A stretch of 64,000 nt of DNA, from assembly GCF_038066635.1 (NCBI RefSeq), contig NZ_JBBUTI010000007.1, positions 248,001-312,000 of the forward strand, read 5' to 3'. The position numbers and the translations under genes were made by a program. Within the stretch, counting starts at the first letter, position 1; the number at the start of each line of letters is the position of its first letter. Under the pieces are notes generated by a model, which worked only from the letters and a program-made list of their open reading frames with translations, was not told the DNA's origin and searched no databases. The DNA comes from Ideonella margarita (GTDB lineage Bacteria; Pseudomonadota; Gammaproteobacteria; Burkholderiales; Burkholderiaceae_C). Below, one piece after another: positions 28,144 through 38,022 of the stretch.

Positions 28144-28929
28144 ATGGCCTTCGGACTCATCATCATCGGCGACGAAATCCTCTCCGGCCGTCGCCAGGAC
28201 AAGCACATGGCCCGCGTCATCGAGATGCTCAGGGAGCGTGGCCACATGTTGTCCTGGGTGCGCTACATCGGCGATGACCGCGAATCCATCACCGCCACCC
28301 TGAGAGACGCTTTCGCCAGTGGCGATATCGTGTTTTCCTGCGGCGGCATCGGTGCCACGCCCGATGACCACACCCGGCAGTGCGCTGCCGCGGCCTTGGG
28401 CGTGCCTCTGGCATTGAACCCTGAGGCGCGCGAACTCATCCTCGAGCGCATCCGCGACGTGGCGGCCGAGCAGGGCGTGCCCTATGAGCCTGAGCGCGAC
28501 GACAACGTGCACCGCCTCAACATGGGCGTGTTCCCGCAGGGTGCCCGCATCATTCCGAATCCGTACAACAAGATACCGGGCTTCAGCGTGGGCACGGTGC
28601 ACTTCGTGCCCGGCTTCCCGGTGATGGCGCACCCGATGGTGGCCTGGGTGCTCGACACCCAGTGCGGCCACGTCCGCCCCGCTGATGTCGAGGAGCGGTC
28701 GGTCTTCGTGTTCGGCAGCATGGAGTCCACGCTGACGCCGCTGATGCTCGACATCGAGCGCGACCATCCCGGCATCCGCGTGTTCAGCTTGCCCAGCGTG
28801 GATCACCCGGTGCGTGGCCGTCACATCGAACTGGGCGTGAAGGGCGCGTCTGGCGACCTGCCCGCCGCATTCGACGCCTTGATGGCTGGCCTCGCCCGAT
28901 TCACCGACATCAAGGTGCGCACCGAATGA
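28144..28929 (+). CDS. Molybdopterin-binding / CinA N-terminal-like protein
   Basis: 261 residues; MoaB/MogA-like fold (MAFGLIIIGDEILSGRRQDKH; IVFSCGGIGATPDDHT; FVPGFPVMAHPMV). It contains only the N-terminal competence/damage-inducible CinA domain and no deamidase domain. It probably recognises a nucleotide or cofactor; the function of such stand-alone forms is not settled. Confidence 0.85.
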   Translation: MAFGLIIIGDEILSGRRQDKHMARVIEMLRERGHMLSWVRYIGDDRESITATLRDAFASGDIVFSCGGIGATPDDHTRQCAAAALGVPLALNPEARELILERIRDVAAEQGVPYEPERDDNVHRLNMGVFPQGARIIPNPYNKIPGFSVGTVHFVPGFPVMAHPMVAWVLDTQCGHVRPADVEERSVFVFGSMESTLTPLMLDIERDHPGIRVFSLPSVDHPVRGRHIELGVKGASGDLPAAFDALMAGLARFTDIKVRTE

Positions 28930-28941
28930 GTGCGAATTGAA

Positions 28942-28981
28942 TGCACCAAGTTGGCGCTACCGAGGGCGCCATTTCGGTGCA
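28942..28981 (+). promoter_or_regulatory. Tandem NtrC-like enhancer sites upstream of glnA
   Basis: Two sites fit TGCACC-N5-GGTGCA: 28942-28958 (TGCACCAAGTTGGCGCT, left half perfect) and 28965-28981 (GGCGCCATTTCGGTGCA, right half perfect). Centres are 23 bp apart and roughly 140-163 bp upstream of the predicted sigma-54 start. E. coli glnA has NtrC sites at comparable distances. Binding is inferred. Confidence 0.7.
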
Positions 28982-29086
28982 TTCCGCAAATTCAAGCACT
29001 GCCATGCCTGAGGTTTCCGCGAGGAAGCGGTCTTGCACCCACGGTGGTGTCTTCTGGCAGCCGCTTGCGTTGGCATCCCCATTTCT

Positions 29087-29102
29087 GGGCATGGTTTCTG
29101 CT
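29087..29102 (+). promoter_or_regulatory. Sigma-54 promoter of glnA
   Basis: GGGCATGGTTTCTGCT: GG at 29088-29089 and GC at 29100-29101 with the required 10-nt spacing; it also matches CA and G of the -24 box and the T before GC and after it in the -12 box. The predicted transcript start is about 29113, 94 bp upstream of the glnA ATG. Confidence 0.68.
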
Positions 29103-29206
29103 ACATTCTTTCGGCCGTGACAAGTCCGAGCTTGCCCTTGAAAGCAGGCTTGTTCTGGTCACTGACTCAAGAACCCGTTGACAACTCATCCGCCAGGAGC
29201 CCCTTG

Positions 29207-30622
29207 ATGGCAAAGACCGTCGCCGATGTGATGAAGATGGTGAAGGACAACGAAATCAAGTTCGTTGACTTCCGCTTCACCGATACCCGTGGCAAGGAAC
29301 AGCACGTCACCGTGCCGGTTTCCCACTTTGACGAAGACAAGTTCACCTCGGGCCACGCGTTCGACGGTTCTTCGATTGCTGGCTGGAAGGGCATTGAAGC
29401 CTCCGACATGCAGTTGATGCCCGACCCGAGCACGGCCAACATCGACCCGTTTTTCGAAGAGCCGACGCTGATCCTGACCTGCGACGTCATCGATCCGGCC
29501 GACGGCAAGCCTTACGAGCGCGATCCGCGTTCGCTGGCCAAGCGCGCTGAAGCCTACATGAAGGCCTCGGGCCTGGGCGACGTGGCTTACTTCGGTCCGG
29601 AACCCGAATTCTTCGTGTTCGACAGCGTCCGTTGGGCCAATGAAATGTCGGGCTCGTTCTTCAAGATCGACTCCGAAGAAGGCGCCTGGAACTCGGGCCG
29701 TGAATACGAGCACGGTAACACCGGCTATCGCCCGACCGTCAAGGGTGGCTACTTCCCGGTTCCCCCGGTCGACAGCGCCCAGGACATGCGTTCGGAAATG
29801 TGCCTGCTGCTCGAGCAGTGCGGCATTCCGGTCGAAGTGCACCACCACGAAGTGGCGAACGCCGGCCAGATGGAAATCGGCACCAAGTTCAGCTCGCTGG
29901 TTGAGCGCGCTGACTGGGTCCAGCTGCAGAAGTACATCATCGTGAACGTCGCTCATGCCTACGGCAAGACCGCGACCTTCATGCCGAAGCCGATCGTTGG
30001 CGACAACGGTTCGGGCATGCACGTGCACCAGTCGGTCTGGAAGGACGGCAAGAACCTGTTCGCCGGTGACGGCTATGCAGGCCTGTCGGAATTCGCGCTG
30101 TACTACATCGGCGGCATCATCAAGCACGCCCGTGCCCTGAACGCCATCACCAACCCGGGTACGAACTCGTACAAGCGTCTGGTGCCTGGCTTCGAAGCCC
30201 CGGTGAAGCTGGCTTACTCGGCCAAGAACCGCTCGGCCTCAATCCGTATTCCTTACGTCGCGAACCCGAAGGGCCGCCGTATCGAAGCACGTTTCCCGGA
30301 TCCTTCCGCCAACCCGTACCTGGCCTTCGCAGCACTGCTGATGGCCGGTCTGGACGGCGTGGAAAACAAGATCCATCCGGGCGAAGCCGCAACGAAGGAC
30401 CTGTACCACCTGCCGCCGGAAGAAGACAAGCTGATCCCGACGGTCTGCCACAGCCTGGACCAGGCTCTGGAATACCTGGACAAGGACCGCGCGTTCCTGA
30501 CCAAGGGTGGCGTGTTCACCGATGCGTACATCGATGCGTACATCGACCTGAAGATGCAGGAAGTCACGCGTTTCCGCATGGCCACGCACCCGGTCGAATT
30601 CGACATGTACTACGCACTCTGA
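29207..30622 (+). CDS. glnA: Glutamine synthetase type I
   Basis: 471 residues from ATG 29207 (MAKTVADVMKMVKDNEIKF) after CAGGAG; the longer frame upstream is spurious. Family signatures: FDGSSIAGW, the metal/ATP block KPIVGDNGSGMHVHQS, and the adenylylation site DLYHLPPEE with Tyr400, so GlnE control is expected. Makes glutamine from glutamate and ammonia. It is headed by NtrC sites and a sigma-54 promoter and followed by a terminator and then glnL-glnG. Confidence 0.97.
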   Translation: MAKTVADVMKMVKDNEIKFVDFRFTDTRGKEQHVTVPVSHFDEDKFTSGHAFDGSSIAGWKGIEASDMQLMPDPSTANIDPFFEEPTLILTCDVIDPADGKPYERDPRSLAKRAEAYMKASGLGDVAYFGPEPEFFVFDSVRWANEMSGSFFKIDSEEGAWNSGREYEHGNTGYRPTVKGGYFPVPPVDSAQDMRSEMCLLLEQCGIPVEVHHHEVANAGQMEIGTKFSSLVERADWVQLQKYIIVNVAHAYGKTATFMPKPIVGDNGSGMHVHQSVWKDGKNLFAGDGYAGLSEFALYYIGGIIKHARALNAITNPGTNSYKRLVPGFEAPVKLAYSAKNRSASIRIPYVANPKGRRIEARFPDPSANPYLAFAALLMAGLDGVENKIHPGEAATKDLYHLPPEEDKLIPTVCHSLDQALEYLDKDRAFLTKGGVFTDAYIDAYIDLKMQEVTRFRMATHPVEFDMYYAL

Positions 30623-30646
30623 TCCTCCGGATCCAGTGCAAGCAAG

Positions 30647-30675
30647 AGGGACGGCTTTGGCCGTCCCTTTTTTTT
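30647..30675 (+). terminator. Rho-independent terminator of glnA
   Basis: AGGGACGGC / GCCGTCCCT perfect 9-bp stem, loop TTTG, followed by eight T (30668-30675), just before the next gene. glnL-glnG therefore need read-through or their own promoter. Confidence 0.88.
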
Positions 30676-30692
30676 GGCTGCACAATCAAGGC

Positions 30693-31223
30693 ATGAAATT
30701 GACGCTGTCCAGCTTGATCTCCCGCACGCTTGGCCGCACCCTGCTGGTGGCGCCGGTGTTGACCGTTCTGCCCGCCCTGGCGCAGGCGCCGTCGGTCTAT
30801 TACATCTGCCCCGGCAATGTGTTCACCAACACCATTGGCGCCAAGGAAGCCGAGCAGCGCGGCTGCAAGGCCCGAGAAACCCAGCAGCCCACCACGGTGC
30901 CGGGCACCAAGCCCAAGCCGAGCACATCGCCCAGCACCCCGCCAGCCTCCGGCCCGAGGCCGCCTGACGCCCGGGTGGACGCCGCCGAGCAACGCGGCCG
31001 CGACACCGACGCCCGCCGCATCCTGGAGGCTGAACTCCGCAAGGAAGAAGCCGCACTGGAGGCTGCCAAGCGCGAGTACAACAACGGCGAGCCAGAGCGC
31101 CGCGGCGATGAGCGCAACGCCCAGAAATATCTCGATCGCGTCGCCGAACTCAAGGCCGCCGTGACCCGCAAGGAGGCTGATGTGGCCGCCATCAAGCGTG
31201 AAATCCAGAAGCTCGGTGGATGA
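30693..31223 (+). CDS. Exported coiled-coil protein between glnA and glnL
   Basis: 176 residues from ATG 30693. Signal peptide (residues 1-31, ALA-QAP), a short two-cysteine region (YYICPGNVFTNTIGAKEAEQRGC) reminiscent of DUF4124-like proteins, a Pro/Ser/Thr linker and a charged helical C-terminal half likely to form a coiled coil (RRILEAELRKEEAALEAAKREY). Function unknown. The stop overlaps the glnL start (ATGA), so it is probably cotranscribed with the nitrogen sensor. Confidence 0.75.
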   Translation: MKLTLSSLISRTLGRTLLVAPVLTVLPALAQAPSVYYICPGNVFTNTIGAKEAEQRGCKARETQQPTTVPGTKPKPSTSPSTPPASGPRPPDARVDAAEQRGRDTDARRILEAELRKEEAALEAAKREYNNGEPERRGDERNAQKYLDRVAELKAAVTRKEADVAAIKREIQKLGG

Positions 31224-32317
31224 TGCAATTTTCTGAACAAGCCGCCCCTGACGAAGTCCGGGCATGGGAAGCGTTCGATCTGCTGGCCACGATGGTTGCC
31301 GTCGTTCAGCCTGATGGCACCTGTCTGTTCGCCAATGCGGTGCTCGAATCGGTGGTGGGGCTGTCTCGCCGCACGCTGGTCACCCGCACCTTGCCCGAGT
31401 GGTTCAGAGAGCCTTCGGCGCTGCTGGAAGCGATCGATGCCGTGTCGCGCAACGAGTTCGCCACCCGCCGCTTTGAAGGCGCGCTGCGCCGCGCGGTGGT
31501 CGGCCACGCCGAGCCTCTGCCTGTGCACATCATCGTCAGCCAGACCGAGCATTCGCACAGCCGCATCCTGGTCGAGATGATCGAGATCGAGCAGCAGACC
31601 CGGCAAGACCGCGAAGAGCGGGCGCTGGGCCAGGCGCAGGTCACCAAAGAGCTGATCCGCAACCTGGCGCATGAGATCAAGAACCCGCTCGGTGGCATTC
31701 GCGGCGCCGCGCAGCTGCTGGCGATGGATCTGCCCAGCCCCGAGCTGATCGAATACACCCAGGTGATCATCCACGAGGCGGACCGGCTGCAGACGCTGGT
31801 CGATCGCCTGCTGGCGCCGCACCGCAAGCCGCATGTGGTGGGTGACGTGAACATCCACGAGGTCTGTGAGCGGGTGCGCTCGCTGGTGCTGGCCGAGCAT
31901 TCACGCGGCCTGCGCGTGGAGCGCGACTACGACGCCTCGATCCCCGAGTTCCGCGGTGACCGCGAGCAGCTCATCCAGGCCGTGCTCAACATCGTTCACA
32001 ACGCCTGCCAGGCCTTGAATGAGCGCATTGACGAGGGCGATGCCTGCATCACGCTGCGCACGCGGGTCTCGCGGCAAGTCACGATCGGCAAGCAACGGTT
32101 TCGACTGGCACTGGAATTGCATATCCAGGACAACGGACCGGGCGTCCCCGACAGTTTGAGAGACCGTATCTTCTACCCGCTGGTGTCAGGGCGGGACGGT
32201 GGCTCAGGACTTGGGCTCACGCTGGCGCAGACATTCGTGCAACAGCATCAGGGCACGATCGAATGCGACAGCGCGCCGGGACGCACGGTCTTCAAGATCG
32301 TGATTCCGTTGCCCTGA
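31220..32317 (+). CDS. glnL: Nitrogen regulation sensor histidine kinase NtrB
   Basis: 365 residues, soluble. N-terminal PAS domain (VAVVQPDGTCLFANAVLESVVG), the H-box LAHEIKNPLGGIRG with the phosphoryl-accepting His151, an N-box (VLNIVHNACQALNERI) and the ATP-binding G-boxes (IQDNGPGVP; GSGLGLTLAQTFV). It phosphorylates NtrC under nitrogen limitation and is controlled by PII. It is 16 bp upstream of glnG. Confidence 0.93.
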   Translation: MMQFSEQAAPDEVRAWEAFDLLATMVAVVQPDGTCLFANAVLESVVGLSRRTLVTRTLPEWFREPSALLEAIDAVSRNEFATRRFEGALRRAVVGHAEPLPVHIIVSQTEHSHSRILVEMIEIEQQTRQDREERALGQAQVTKELIRNLAHEIKNPLGGIRGAAQLLAMDLPSPELIEYTQVIIHEADRLQTLVDRLLAPHRKPHVVGDVNIHEVCERVRSLVLAEHSRGLRVERDYDASIPEFRGDREQLIQAVLNIVHNACQALNERIDEGDACITLRTRVSRQVTIGKQRFRLALELHIQDNGPGVPDSLRDRIFYPLVSGRDGGSGLGLTLAQTFVQQHQGTIECDSAPGRTVFKIVIPLP

Positions 32318-32333
32318 CGCAAAAGTTGCCTGA

Positions 32334-33890
<1,557 letters not shown>

Positions 33891-33896
33891 CAGGCT

Positions 33897-33917
33897 CCGG
33901 GCGCATCATGCGCCCGG
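33897..33917. terminator. Hairpin between convergent glnG and xth
   Basis: CCGGGCGCA, loop TCA, TGCGCCCGG: a perfect 9-bp stem directly after glnG and facing the xth stop. No T run on either side, so it may act as a bidirectional barrier only. Confidence 0.45.
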
Positions 33918-33934
33918 ATCAAGCAAACAACGCC

Positions 33935-34702
33935 TCAGCGGCTCAGCGTCACCAGTACGGGGGCGTGGTCGCTGGGGCGTTCGTTCTTGCGGGTTGGCTT
34001 GTCGACCTCGCAGCTTTGCACCGACGGCACCAAGGCCTGGCTGACCAGGATGTGGTCGATGCGCAGGCCCTGGTTCTTGCGGAACGCCAGGTTGCGGTAA
34101 TCCCACCAGCTCCAGATCTTCGGCGGCTGATCGAACAGCCGGAACGCATCACTCAGGCCCAGCCCCAGCAGTTGCTGGAAGTGCGTGCGTTCCTCGTCGG
34201 TGCAGTGGATCTGCCCGGCCCACGCGACGGGGTCGTACACATCCCGGTCGTCCGGGGCGATGTTGTAGTCGCCCATCAGCACCAGCTCGGGGTGGGCGGC
34301 CAGTTGCCCGCGCACCCATTCCCGCAGGGCCGTCAGCCAGCCCATCTTGTAGACGAACTTGTCGCTGTCGGGCGCCTGGCCGTTGGGGAAGTAGCCACCA
34401 ATCACGCGGATGCCGTTCACCGTGCCTGCAATCACCCGGGCCTGCTGATCGGCAAAACCGGGGATGTTGCGAACCACATCGGTTGCCGGGCTGCGCGACA
34501 GCAGCGCCACGCCGTTGTAGGTCTTCTGGCCATGAAACACGACGTGGTAGCCGGCGGCTTCAATCTCGGCCTGCGGGAACTTGTCGTCGGTGAGCTTGGT
34601 TTCCTGCAGCACCAGCGCCTCCACCGGGTGGGCTTTCAGCCAGTCCAGCAGTTGGGGCAGGCGCACGCCCAGCGAATTGACGTTCCAGGTGGCGAGTTGC
34701 AT
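33935..34702 (-). CDS. xth: Exodeoxyribonuclease III
   Basis: 255 residues from ATG 34702 (MQLATWNVNSLGVRLPQLL), the usual N-terminus; an in-frame ATG at 34735 would add 11 residues and overlap the upstream gene. EEP-fold AP-endonuclease motifs: ATWNVNS, LQETKL (metal Glu), the YFPNG block, GDYNIAPDDRDV and RPSDHAPV (catalytic His). Repairs abasic sites and degrades 3' ends. Transcribed together with the DUF4337 gene and folA. Confidence 0.93.
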   Translation of the reverse strand: MQLATWNVNSLGVRLPQLLDWLKAHPVEALVLQETKLTDDKFPQAEIEAAGYHVVFHGQKTYNGVALLSRSPATDVVRNIPGFADQQARVIAGTVNGIRVIGGYFPNGQAPDSDKFVYKMGWLTALREWVRGQLAAHPELVLMGDYNIAPDDRDVYDPVAWAGQIHCTDEERTHFQQLLGLGLSDAFRLFDQPPKIWSWWDYRNLAFRKNQGLRIDHILVSQALVPSVQSCEVDKPTRKNERPSDHAPVLVTLSR

Positions 34703-34727
34703 GGCGTTGCTCTTGGGGGTTTCGCTC

Positions 34728-35303
34728 TCAGACATGGAACCAGGCCAGCACGCCCACCACCACGCCCACGCCACCGATGCCCACGGTGCCCCAGGCCATC
34801 CAGCGGCGTTTGGTCAGCAGGGCGATGGCAGCCATGGCGATCGAGATCTGCAGTGCCGTCGTGGCCTGTGCCCAGCGGTGATGCTGGTGCATCTGCTCAT
34901 CCGACTGGTGGTCCCACTCGGTGGCGGCCTCTTCAAGGGCTTCGGCTTCCTTCTTGATGTCTGCCTTTTCGCCCTTGTAGCGCTCGATTTCGGCCTGGTA
35001 GCCAGCCTTGCGGTCTTCCGGCACCAGGGCCAGCGCCAACTCAGCCAGGTTCTGCTTGCTGCTCTTGGCCTGGTAGTAGTTCCACTTGTTCGAGGCCTCG
35101 GTCTTCTTGATGGCCGCGTTGTTCTTGTAGAGGCCGGCATTGGCCTGCGTGGCCCCGCCCATGTAGGAGAACAGCGCCCCGACTGTGGCGAGGATGGCCG
35201 TGATCACCGCCAGCTTGCCGGCCATGCCTTCCGGGTTGTGCTGGGCAGCGTGTTCAAGTTCGTGGTCGTGCGGGCCGTGCACGTGAAAACCATGTCCGGA
35301 CAT
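34728..35303 (-). CDS. DUF4337-family membrane protein
   Basis: 191 residues from ATG 35303 (MSGHGFHVHGPHDHELEH). A His-rich N-terminus is followed by one membrane helix (about residues 28-48, AVITAILATVGALFSYMGG), a helical charged middle (NKWNYYQAKSSKQNLAEL, YKGEKADIKKEAEAL) and two C-terminal membrane helices. The pattern fits DUF4337; no function is known. It lies 4 bp after folA. Confidence 0.75.
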   Translation of the reverse strand: MSGHGFHVHGPHDHELEHAAQHNPEGMAGKLAVITAILATVGALFSYMGGATQANAGLYKNNAAIKKTEASNKWNYYQAKSSKQNLAELALALVPEDRKAGYQAEIERYKGEKADIKKEAEALEEAATEWDHQSDEQMHQHHRWAQATTALQISIAMAAIALLTKRRWMAWGTVGIGGVGVVVGVLAWFHV

Positions 35304-35307
35304 CGGT

Positions 35308-35835
35308 TCAGTTCCTTGCAGGGGTTCGTTGGTAGGTGACAAAGCTGAAGTGGAACGCATTGGGCGCAGCGGCTTGATGACGTTCGCGGCTCGTTTCGGT
35401 GAAGCTGCCGTGCTCCCAGGCCGGGAAGAAGGCGTCGGCGGGCAGCGTCAGCTCGACCTCGGTGAGCACCAGCTCGTCGGCCACGGGCAGGGCCGCCTGG
35501 TAGATCTGCTCACCGCCGATCACGAACACGCGAGGCGAAGTGCGGTCAGCGGCCGATAGGGCGTCTTCCACGCTGTGCGTGACGATGGCGCCCGGCGCAT
35601 CGAAGCCAGCTTGGCGGGTGATGACGATGTTCTGGCGTCCTGGCAGCGGGCGAAACCGCGGCGGCAGCGAGTCCCAGGTCTTGCGGCCCATGATCACCGG
35701 GCAGCCCTGGGTCTGACGCCGGAAATGCGCCATGTCTTCAGGCAGGTGCCAGAGCAACTGGTTGTTCAGGCCGATGCCCCGGTCGCTGGCCAGGGCGGCG
35801 ATCAAGGTCACAGGGGGAGTGGTGGAGGCAGGCAT
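35308..35835 (-). CDS. folA: Dihydrofolate reductase
   Basis: 175 residues; NADPH-dependent reduction of dihydrofolate. Motifs: LIAALASDRGIGLNNQLLWHLPEDMAHF (substrate site, Asp replaced by the usual Glu/Asp position in LPEDM), MGRKTWDSLP and FVIGGEQIY. thyA, the other partner in thymidylate synthesis, lies 2.2 kb away, on the same strand but separated by a plus-strand gene. Confidence 0.93.
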   Translation of the reverse strand: MPASTTPPVTLIAALASDRGIGLNNQLLWHLPEDMAHFRRQTQGCPVIMGRKTWDSLPPRFRPLPGRQNIVITRQAGFDAPGAIVTHSVEDALSAADRTSPRVFVIGGEQIYQAALPVADELVLTEVELTLPADAFFPAWEHGSFTETSRERHQAAAPNAFHFSFVTYQRTPARN

Positions 35836-36026
35836 GGCGCCATTGTCGCCTCGTCCGAACGAGGGGCCGAGTGCCTCACACTGCCGATGCGCTTTGTGAT
35901 GGAATTGCGCAGAACGTTTCTTTCACGCAACTTTGCTGTCCGCTGTAAGGAAACCGATCATCCAACGACCAAGACCTTCACGGGGCCGCCTGCGGTGGTC
36001 CGGTTCACGAGGGGCCAGAGGTGCAC

Positions 36027-38012
36027 ATGCAGCGGACCGAAAGTGTTTGGCCATTGGCCGGGGCTGGCATCGCCGAGATGGCGGTGCGGTGTCTGGCCAG
36101 TGCGCAACAAGTGGTCGCGCAACGAGTGCTTGTGCGAGGCGCGCTTTGCCGGTGGCCCGCAATGCTTGCCGCCCTGTTGCTTTTGAACCTGGTTCAGCCC
36201 GCGGCGGCTGACACCCGACAAGCAATGGATGAAGCCCTGCAGCGTTCACTGACCAGCGCTTCGGCGGCGGTGGTTGATGCACGCCGGCAGGCGCGCAGCC
36301 CTGCCGCGCAGGTGCGCGCCGAGCAGGCCGCCTCTGAGCAGATCCTGCTTTATGGCGACCTGCGCGATGTGTCTGAACTGCTGTCGCGGTGGGATGTGCA
36401 GCCCGAGCTGAAGAACGACCCTGTGCTCGGCGTAGAGCGCAAGCTGCTGCAGGCCGCCAAGGCCGCGGCAGAAGGGCAGCATTTCGCCGCTGCGCGCTTG
36501 CTGTTGCCGCTGCAGAAGGGCTTGCCGGCGGCCGCGGACGATGTGCTGCGGTGGCGCGTCAAGCTGGTTGCGGCGACGAACGCCAGTGAACTTGGCCAGA
36601 GTGAGGAGGCTACCCGCGCCCTCACCGAGGCGATACAAGAGGCGGCTCGGATGGGGTGGGCTGATCGCGAGGCTTTGGCCTGGGTGGCGCTGGGCAAGTT
36701 GCAGGAGCTCCTGCGCGATTACGCCGAGGCCCTGCGCTGCCACCAGCAAGCCCTGAAGGTGGTGCCGGCATGGGCCGTGCAGACCAAGGCCTATGCCCTG
36801 CTCGGCGAAGCGCAGATGCGCAATGCGCTGGGCCAGCGCAAAGAGGCGCTGGCGCTGCTCGCCCAACCCGAAGCCTTGTTCGCCGACAGCGGCCATGACA
36901 AGGGGACGGCTGACCTGCTGCTGATCAAGGGCTATGTGCTGCGCATGCTGGATCGCCACAAGGAAGCCATCGCGCCACTGAATCAAGCGTTCGAGATCCG
37001 GGCGAGGCTCGGGCGTCTCGCAGATCAAGTCAACAGCTTGACGCACCTCGCCAGTGTGACGCGCGACATGAAAGACTTTGAGCCGGCCACCGCTTACGCG
37101 CGTCGCGCGGTTGCGCTCGCCGAGGCGACTGACAACCGATTCCTGTTGTGGGACGCCAGCTATTGCCTGGCTACCTCGCTGTCAGGGCTGGGGCAGCATG
37201 CGGCAGCCTATGACGCCATGTTGAAGGCATCACGGGCCTTGAAGGAAGCCTCCAAGTTCGAGCAGATCCACCAGTCTGCCCTGATCCGTGAGCGCTTCGA
37301 AACCGACCGGCAGACGCTGGAGAACGCGCACCTTCAAGACCGGCTCGCCTGGGAGCAGGGCGAGCAGCAGCGCCTGTCCGGCCTGATCTGTGCGATGGCC
37401 GCCTTGCTGATGCTGCTGGTCTTGAGCGTGGCCGCGCTGGTGTATCTCTACCGCCATACACGGCGCCATGCGCGCACCGATGGGTTGACCGGCCTCTACA
37501 ACCGCCTGCACACGCTGGAGCGCTGCGAAGCCGAAGTGGCACGCGCTCACCGACATGCCTTGCCGTTGGCCGTGCTGATGTTCGACCTGGACCTGTTCAA
37601 GCGCATCAACGACGAACATGGCCACGCCACCGGGGACCGGGTGCTGCAGGAGGTGGCCCGGCATGTGCGCGGCGCGCTGCGCGTGGCGGACACCGCAGGC
37701 CGCGTGGGCGGCGAGGAGTTCTTGCTGGTGCTGCCGCACACCGGGGCGCAAGCCGCCTGGCAATTGGCGGAGCGCTTGCGTGTGCTGCTGGCTGCCCAGG
37801 TGCAGGTGGTGCCGGGCTGGCCAGTCACAGCCAGCTTCGGCGTGGCATTGCTGCAGCCGGGGCAGGGTGCTGCGGCCTTGATGCAGCAGGCCGATCAGGC
37901 GCTTTACCGCGCCAAGGCCCGGGGGCGCAATCGCGCTGAAATGGCGGAGGGCTCGCTCGATGGCCCGGCGCTGGGGGCGGCGGATGGCCCGCTGATGCCT
38001 GCGGGCGCTTGA
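36027..38012 (+). CDS. TPR-containing diguanylate cyclase
   Basis: 661 residues if started at ATG 36027; a GTG lies 6 bases earlier and later starts are possible, since the signal-peptide-like helix is at about residues 46-62 (MLAALLLLNLVQPAAA). A helical TPR-type region covers residues about 80-420 (YAEALRCHQQALKVV; PLNQAFEIRARLGRL), then a membrane helix (about 455-475) and a GGDEF domain. Active-site GGEEF is at 561-565 and an RxxD inhibitory site (RVAD) sits five residues before it, so an active, feedback-controlled c-di-GMP synthase is expected with a periplasmic TPR sensor. Confidence 0.88.
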   Translation: MQRTESVWPLAGAGIAEMAVRCLASAQQVVAQRVLVRGALCRWPAMLAALLLLNLVQPAAADTRQAMDEALQRSLTSASAAVVDARRQARSPAAQVRAEQAASEQILLYGDLRDVSELLSRWDVQPELKNDPVLGVERKLLQAAKAAAEGQHFAAARLLLPLQKGLPAAADDVLRWRVKLVAATNASELGQSEEATRALTEAIQEAARMGWADREALAWVALGKLQELLRDYAEALRCHQQALKVVPAWAVQTKAYALLGEAQMRNALGQRKEALALLAQPEALFADSGHDKGTADLLLIKGYVLRMLDRHKEAIAPLNQAFEIRARLGRLADQVNSLTHLASVTRDMKDFEPATAYARRAVALAEATDNRFLLWDASYCLATSLSGLGQHAAAYDAMLKASRALKEASKFEQIHQSALIRERFETDRQTLENAHLQDRLAWEQGEQQRLSGLICAMAALLMLLVLSVAALVYLYRHTRRHARTDGLTGLYNRLHTLERCEAEVARAHRHALPLAVLMFDLDLFKRINDEHGHATGDRVLQEVARHVRGALRVADTAGRVGGEEFLLVLPHTGAQAAWQLAERLRVLLAAQVQVVPGWPVTASFGVALLQPGQGAAALMQQADQALYRAKARGRNRAEMAEGSLDGPALGAADGPLMPAGA

Positions 38013-38022
38013 GCCGCTCGGT

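Noticed and set aside
29055..29069. TGGCAGCCGCTTGCG as the glnA sigma-54 promoter
   Set aside because: GG to GC spacing is nine, one short of the strict ten; the site at 29087-29102 has correct spacing.
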